Assembly (NCBI GenBank): GCA_025354965.1
Contig: JANXLW010000321.1
Span: 1 to 10,057, forward strand
Origin: Betaproteobacteria bacterium
Lineage (GTDB): Bacteria > Pseudomonadota > Gammaproteobacteria > Burkholderiales > Burkholderiaceae_C
Reading direction: 5' to 3'
Length of the DNA: 10,057 bases
The position numbers were made by a program, and so were the translations under genes. The stretch's first letter is position 1. Every line of letters starts with the position of its first letter. The notes under the pieces were generated by a model. It was not told where the DNA came from. It ran no database searches and worked only from the letters and a program-made list of their open reading frames with translations. Shown piece by piece: positions 7,987 to 10,057 of the stretch.

Positions 7987-8832
7987 TCAGGCTTGCAGTT
8001 TGGCCAGTTGCAGCAAGTCTCGCGTTTCGCGCGCCTGTCGGCGTGCAGACTGGGCAAAGTCTTCGCCGCTTGAAGCATAAAGGATGGCGCGCGAGGAGTT
8101 GACGATGATGGGCGCCACTGTTTCCCCTTTCACACCACGCCAGCCTGCTTTTACCGTTGCCACAGCATCGCCCCCTTGCGCACCGACACCCGGAATCAGC
8201 AACGGTAGCGTTGGCGCCAAAGCGCGTACCCGCTCAATTTCAGCCGGATAAGTGGCTCCCACCACCAGGCCCAATTGACCATTGAGATTCCACGGCCCCT
8301 GCGCCAGCCGCGCAACATGTTCGTACAAAAGCGGCGCACCCGCAACACTTGAGAGCCGCTGCGACTGAAAATCGTCGCCACCCGGATTCGAGGTGCGGCA
8401 CAGCAAAAACGCCCCTTTGTCGTGGTATTGCAGATAGGGTTGCACCGAATCAAAGCCCATGAAGGGAGAAAGCGTGACGGCATCGGCACCGTAGCGCTCA
8501 AAAGCCTCCTTGGCGTACTGCTGTGCGGTGCTGCCAATGTCGCCACGCTTGGCGTCCAGGATGACAGGTACCTGGGGAGCGTTGCGGCGCATATGCGCTA
8601 CCAATCGCTCCAGTTGATCTTCTGCACGGTGCGCCGCAAAATAGGCGATTTGCGGTTTGAAGGCGATCACCAGATCGGCCGTGGCGTCCACGATGGCAGC
8701 GCAGAAGTCGTAAATTTTGGCGGCATCGTCTCGCATGCTGGCTGGAAATTTGGTCGGCTCGGGGTCCAGTCCAACGCACAGCAGGGAGTCGTTTTGGCGC
8801 TCTGCGGCGCGCAGCAGGTCAAGGAATGTCAT
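7987..8832 (-). CDS. pyrF: Orotidine-5'-phosphate decarboxylase, type 2
   Basis: PyrF catalyses the last step of de novo UMP synthesis, decarboxylating orotidine 5'-phosphate to UMP in the cytoplasm. The 281-residue length fits the longer type 2 subfamily. Visible signatures are GLDP (21-24), the substrate-contacting AFKP Lys (K59), the catalytic DAKRGDIG segment (93-100, with the D-x-K-x-x-x-D pattern D93, K95 and, at the end, D98), the phosphate-binding IPGVGAQGG (213-221) and NSSRAILYAS (245-254). The ATG at 8832 matches the family's usual N terminus (MTFLDLLRAA). A GAGG lies only one base before the ATG, too close to act as a normal Shine-Dalgarno. The gene sits between two GGDEF-EAL genes on the same strand, 56 bases after one and 87 before the other. 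Their functions are unrelated, so the arrangement probably reflects loose clustering rather than a pathway operon. Confidence 0.97.
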   Translation of the reverse strand: MTFLDLLRAAERQNDSLLCVGLDPEPTKFPASMRDDAAKIYDFCAAIVDATADLVIAFKPQIAYFAAHRAEDQLERLVAHMRRNAPQVPVILDAKRGDIGSTAQQYAKEAFERYGADAVTLSPFMGFDSVQPYLQYHDKGAFLLCRTSNPGGDDFQSQRLSSVAGAPLLYEHVARLAQGPWNLNGQLGLVVGATYPAEIERVRALAPTLPLLIPGVGAQGGDAVATVKAGWRGVKGETVAPIIVNSSRAILYASSGEDFAQSARRQARETRDLLQLAKLQA

Positions 8833-8837
8833 GCCTC

Positions 8838-8843
8838 ATTGTA
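8838..8843 (-). promoter_or_regulatory. Candidate -10 box directly before pyrF (possible leaderless start)
   Basis: TACAAT on the minus strand ends five bases before the pyrF ATG. A transcript from it would begin at or within one base of the start codon. No convincing -35 is found 16-18 bases upstream (CCAGTG at 17), so support rests on the -10 box and on the absence of a usable Shine-Dalgarno. Confidence 0.25.
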
Positions 8844-8844
8844 G

Positions 8845-8867
8845 AAAACACCGACCAGGCCACTGGC
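8845..8867 (-). terminator. Weak hairpin with short T run after the upstream GGDEF-EAL gene
   Basis: In the 56-base gap after the partial GGDEF-EAL gene, the minus strand can form GCCAG/CTGGT (8854-8867, five pairs including one G-T, loop of four). A TTTT run follows five bases later (8845-8848). The stem is short and the T run is offset, so termination would be partial at best. Confidence 0.2.
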
Positions 8868-8888
8868 ATGAAGGGTAGCTGAACTGGA

Positions 8889-10057
8889 TCAACCCCGACT
8901 TACCAGTTCTTCAAAATCCGCCAGCGGCAACGCGCGGCCGAACAAATAGCCCTGATAGGCATGACAGCCCAAGCCGGACAGAAGTTCCCGTTGCGCCTCA
9001 GTCTCCACTCCTTCGGCGATAACCACCAAGCCCAAACTGTCGGCCAGCGCGACGACCATTTTGGCAATGGCGGCGTCATTCGGGTCAAGCAGAATGTTTT
9101 TGACAAAGCCTTGATCAATTTTGAGTTGATCCAGTGGCAGCCGTTTCAGGTAGGAGAGCGACGAAAAGCCGGTTCCAAAATCGTCCAGTGCGAAGCCAAC
9201 GCCTACTGCTTTCAAGGCGTTCATCTTGGCGATGACATCTTCGACATTGCTTATCAGCACGCTCTCGGTCAGTTCGATCTTGAGCCGGCCCGGGTTGATG
9301 CTGGTGCGTTCAAGCACCGCCAGCACTTGATCCGCAAAGTCGCGCTGGTGAAACTGGCGGGCACTGACATTGACCGCCAGCGTGAGGTCGGCCAGCTCTG
9401 GCCGCTTGGCCCATTGGACCAGTTGGTCGCAGGCAGCTTCCAGCACCCATTGACCCAAGGGCAGGATCAGGCCTGTGGTCTCGGCCAGCGCGATGAACTC
9501 GTTGGGCGCAACCATACCGCGCACCGGATGGCGCCAGCGCAGCAGCGCCTCCACCCCGGTAATCTGTCGCTCTCCGGTTACCTGGGCCTGGTAGTAAAGC
9601 AGAAATTCACGCCTCACCAGCGCCTCGCGCATATCCATCTCAAGTGCGGCACGGGCCGAGACTTCGGCCTGCATTTGCGGGTCGTAGAAACGCAAGGTAT
9701 TGCGGCCAGCTGACTTGGCCTGGTACATGGCCAGTTCGGCTCGTTTGACAGGCTCCTCGACATTTTCCTTACGCTCGCCAAACAGTGCGATTCCAATACT
9801 GCAAGTGCTGTGATACTTGTCGCCATCCAGTTCATAAGTCACGTTGAGGTTGACCAGGATTTTTTCTGCCACTGACTCGGCCTCGGTAGCGGCCTGCATT
9901 GCGTTGTCACTCAGGTCTTCCAGCATCACCAGGAATTCATCCCCACCCAGGCGCGCCACGGTGTCTCCTTCATGTAGGCTGTTCAGCAAATTGCGGGCGA
10001 CCTGTTGCAGCAACAGGTCGCCTTTGGGGTGGCCCAGCGTGTCGTTAAGCGTTTTGA
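8889..10057 (-). CDS. GGDEF-EAL cyclic-di-GMP signalling protein (partial, 5' end beyond right edge)
   Basis: The C-terminal 389 residues of a bifunctional-type c-di-GMP protein are visible and the frame stays open to the right edge. The window enters the GGDEF domain just before LNDTLGHPKGD; the motif itself (GGDEF, bases 9933-9947) is intact. The position of the inhibitory RxxD reads HEGD (9963-9974), so its Arg is missing and product inhibition may be lost. The EAL domain carries all the main catalytic signatures: VEALLRW, NVSARQF, ELTES, DDFGTGFSS, KIDQGFV, EGVET and YQGYLFG. Phosphodiesterase activity is therefore likely, with cyclase activity possible. Any N-terminal sensor domain lies outside the window. 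The protein ends with a short tail after the EAL domain, 56 bases before pyrF on the same strand. It is clearly a different protein from the other GGDEF-EAL gene here, not a recent duplicate. Confidence 0.95.
   Translation of the reverse strand, partial: KTLNDTLGHPKGDLLLQQVARNLLNSLHEGDTVARLGGDEFLVMLEDLSDNAMQAATEAESVAEKILVNLNVTYELDGDKYHSTCSIGIALFGERKENVEEPVKRAELAMYQAKSAGRNTLRFYDPQMQAEVSARAALEMDMREALVRREFLLYYQAQVTGERQITGVEALLRWRHPVRGMVAPNEFIALAETTGLILPLGQWVLEAACDQLVQWAKRPELADLTLAVNVSARQFHQRDFADQVLAVLERTSINPGRLKIELTESVLISNVEDVIAKMNALKAVGVGFALDDFGTGFSSLSYLKRLPLDQLKIDQGFVKNILLDPNDAAIAKMVVALADSLGLVVIAEGVETEAQRELLSGLGCHAYQGYLFGRALPLADFEELVSRG

Noticed and set aside
8961..9713. 250-codon open frame antisense to the partial GGDEF-EAL gene
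   Set aside because: Shadow of the EAL-domain coding sequence, with no motif.
1..10057. CRISPR arrays, tRNA or rRNA genes, insertion sequences, direct-repeat attachment sites
   Set aside because: No regularly spaced repeats, RNA gene signatures, transposase motifs or terminal inverted repeats were seen on reading both strands.

Overview
The window looks like a chromosomal housekeeping-plus-signalling segment of a betaproteobacterium, most likely a Comamonadaceae member close to Rhodoferax, Polaromonas or related genera. I infer this from the moderately high GC, the protein wording of UvrA and the type 2 PyrF, and the neighbourhood (uvrA divergent from an MFS transporter; large GGDEF-EAL proteins). 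No mobile element, CRISPR array, RNA gene or phage gene is visible.

Layout, left to right. Bases 1-989 hold the 5' part of an MFS efflux-type transporter gene on the minus strand, cut by the left edge. A short divergent intergenic region (about 990-1135) separates it from uvrA on the plus strand (1136-4285), the large ATPase of nucleotide excision repair. From 4246 to 10057 everything reads on the minus strand. In transcriptional order (right to left) these are a GGDEF-EAL cyclic-di-GMP gene cut by the right edge (8889-10057), pyrF for orotidine-5'-phosphate decarboxylase (7987-8832), and a 1217-residue membrane multi-sensor GGDEF-EAL protein (4246-7899). The gaps between these three are 56 and 87 bases. 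The last gene meets uvrA tail to tail and their coding ends overlap by 40 bases.

How they work together: uvrA and pyrF are ordinary core genes (DNA repair, UMP synthesis). The two GGDEF-EAL proteins are c-di-GMP turnover enzymes whose catalytic signatures look largely intact. One has a membrane-anchored periplasmic sensor, HAMP, two GAF domains and a PAS domain, with a preserved RxxD inhibitory site. The other has lost the Arg of that site. The most interesting points are the multi-sensor architecture with a periplasmic domain of unknown ligand, the altered ELTES segment in its EAL domain, the contrast in I-sites, the coding overlap with uvrA, and a possible leaderless start for pyrF. I do not see convincing evidence of a wholly new system here.
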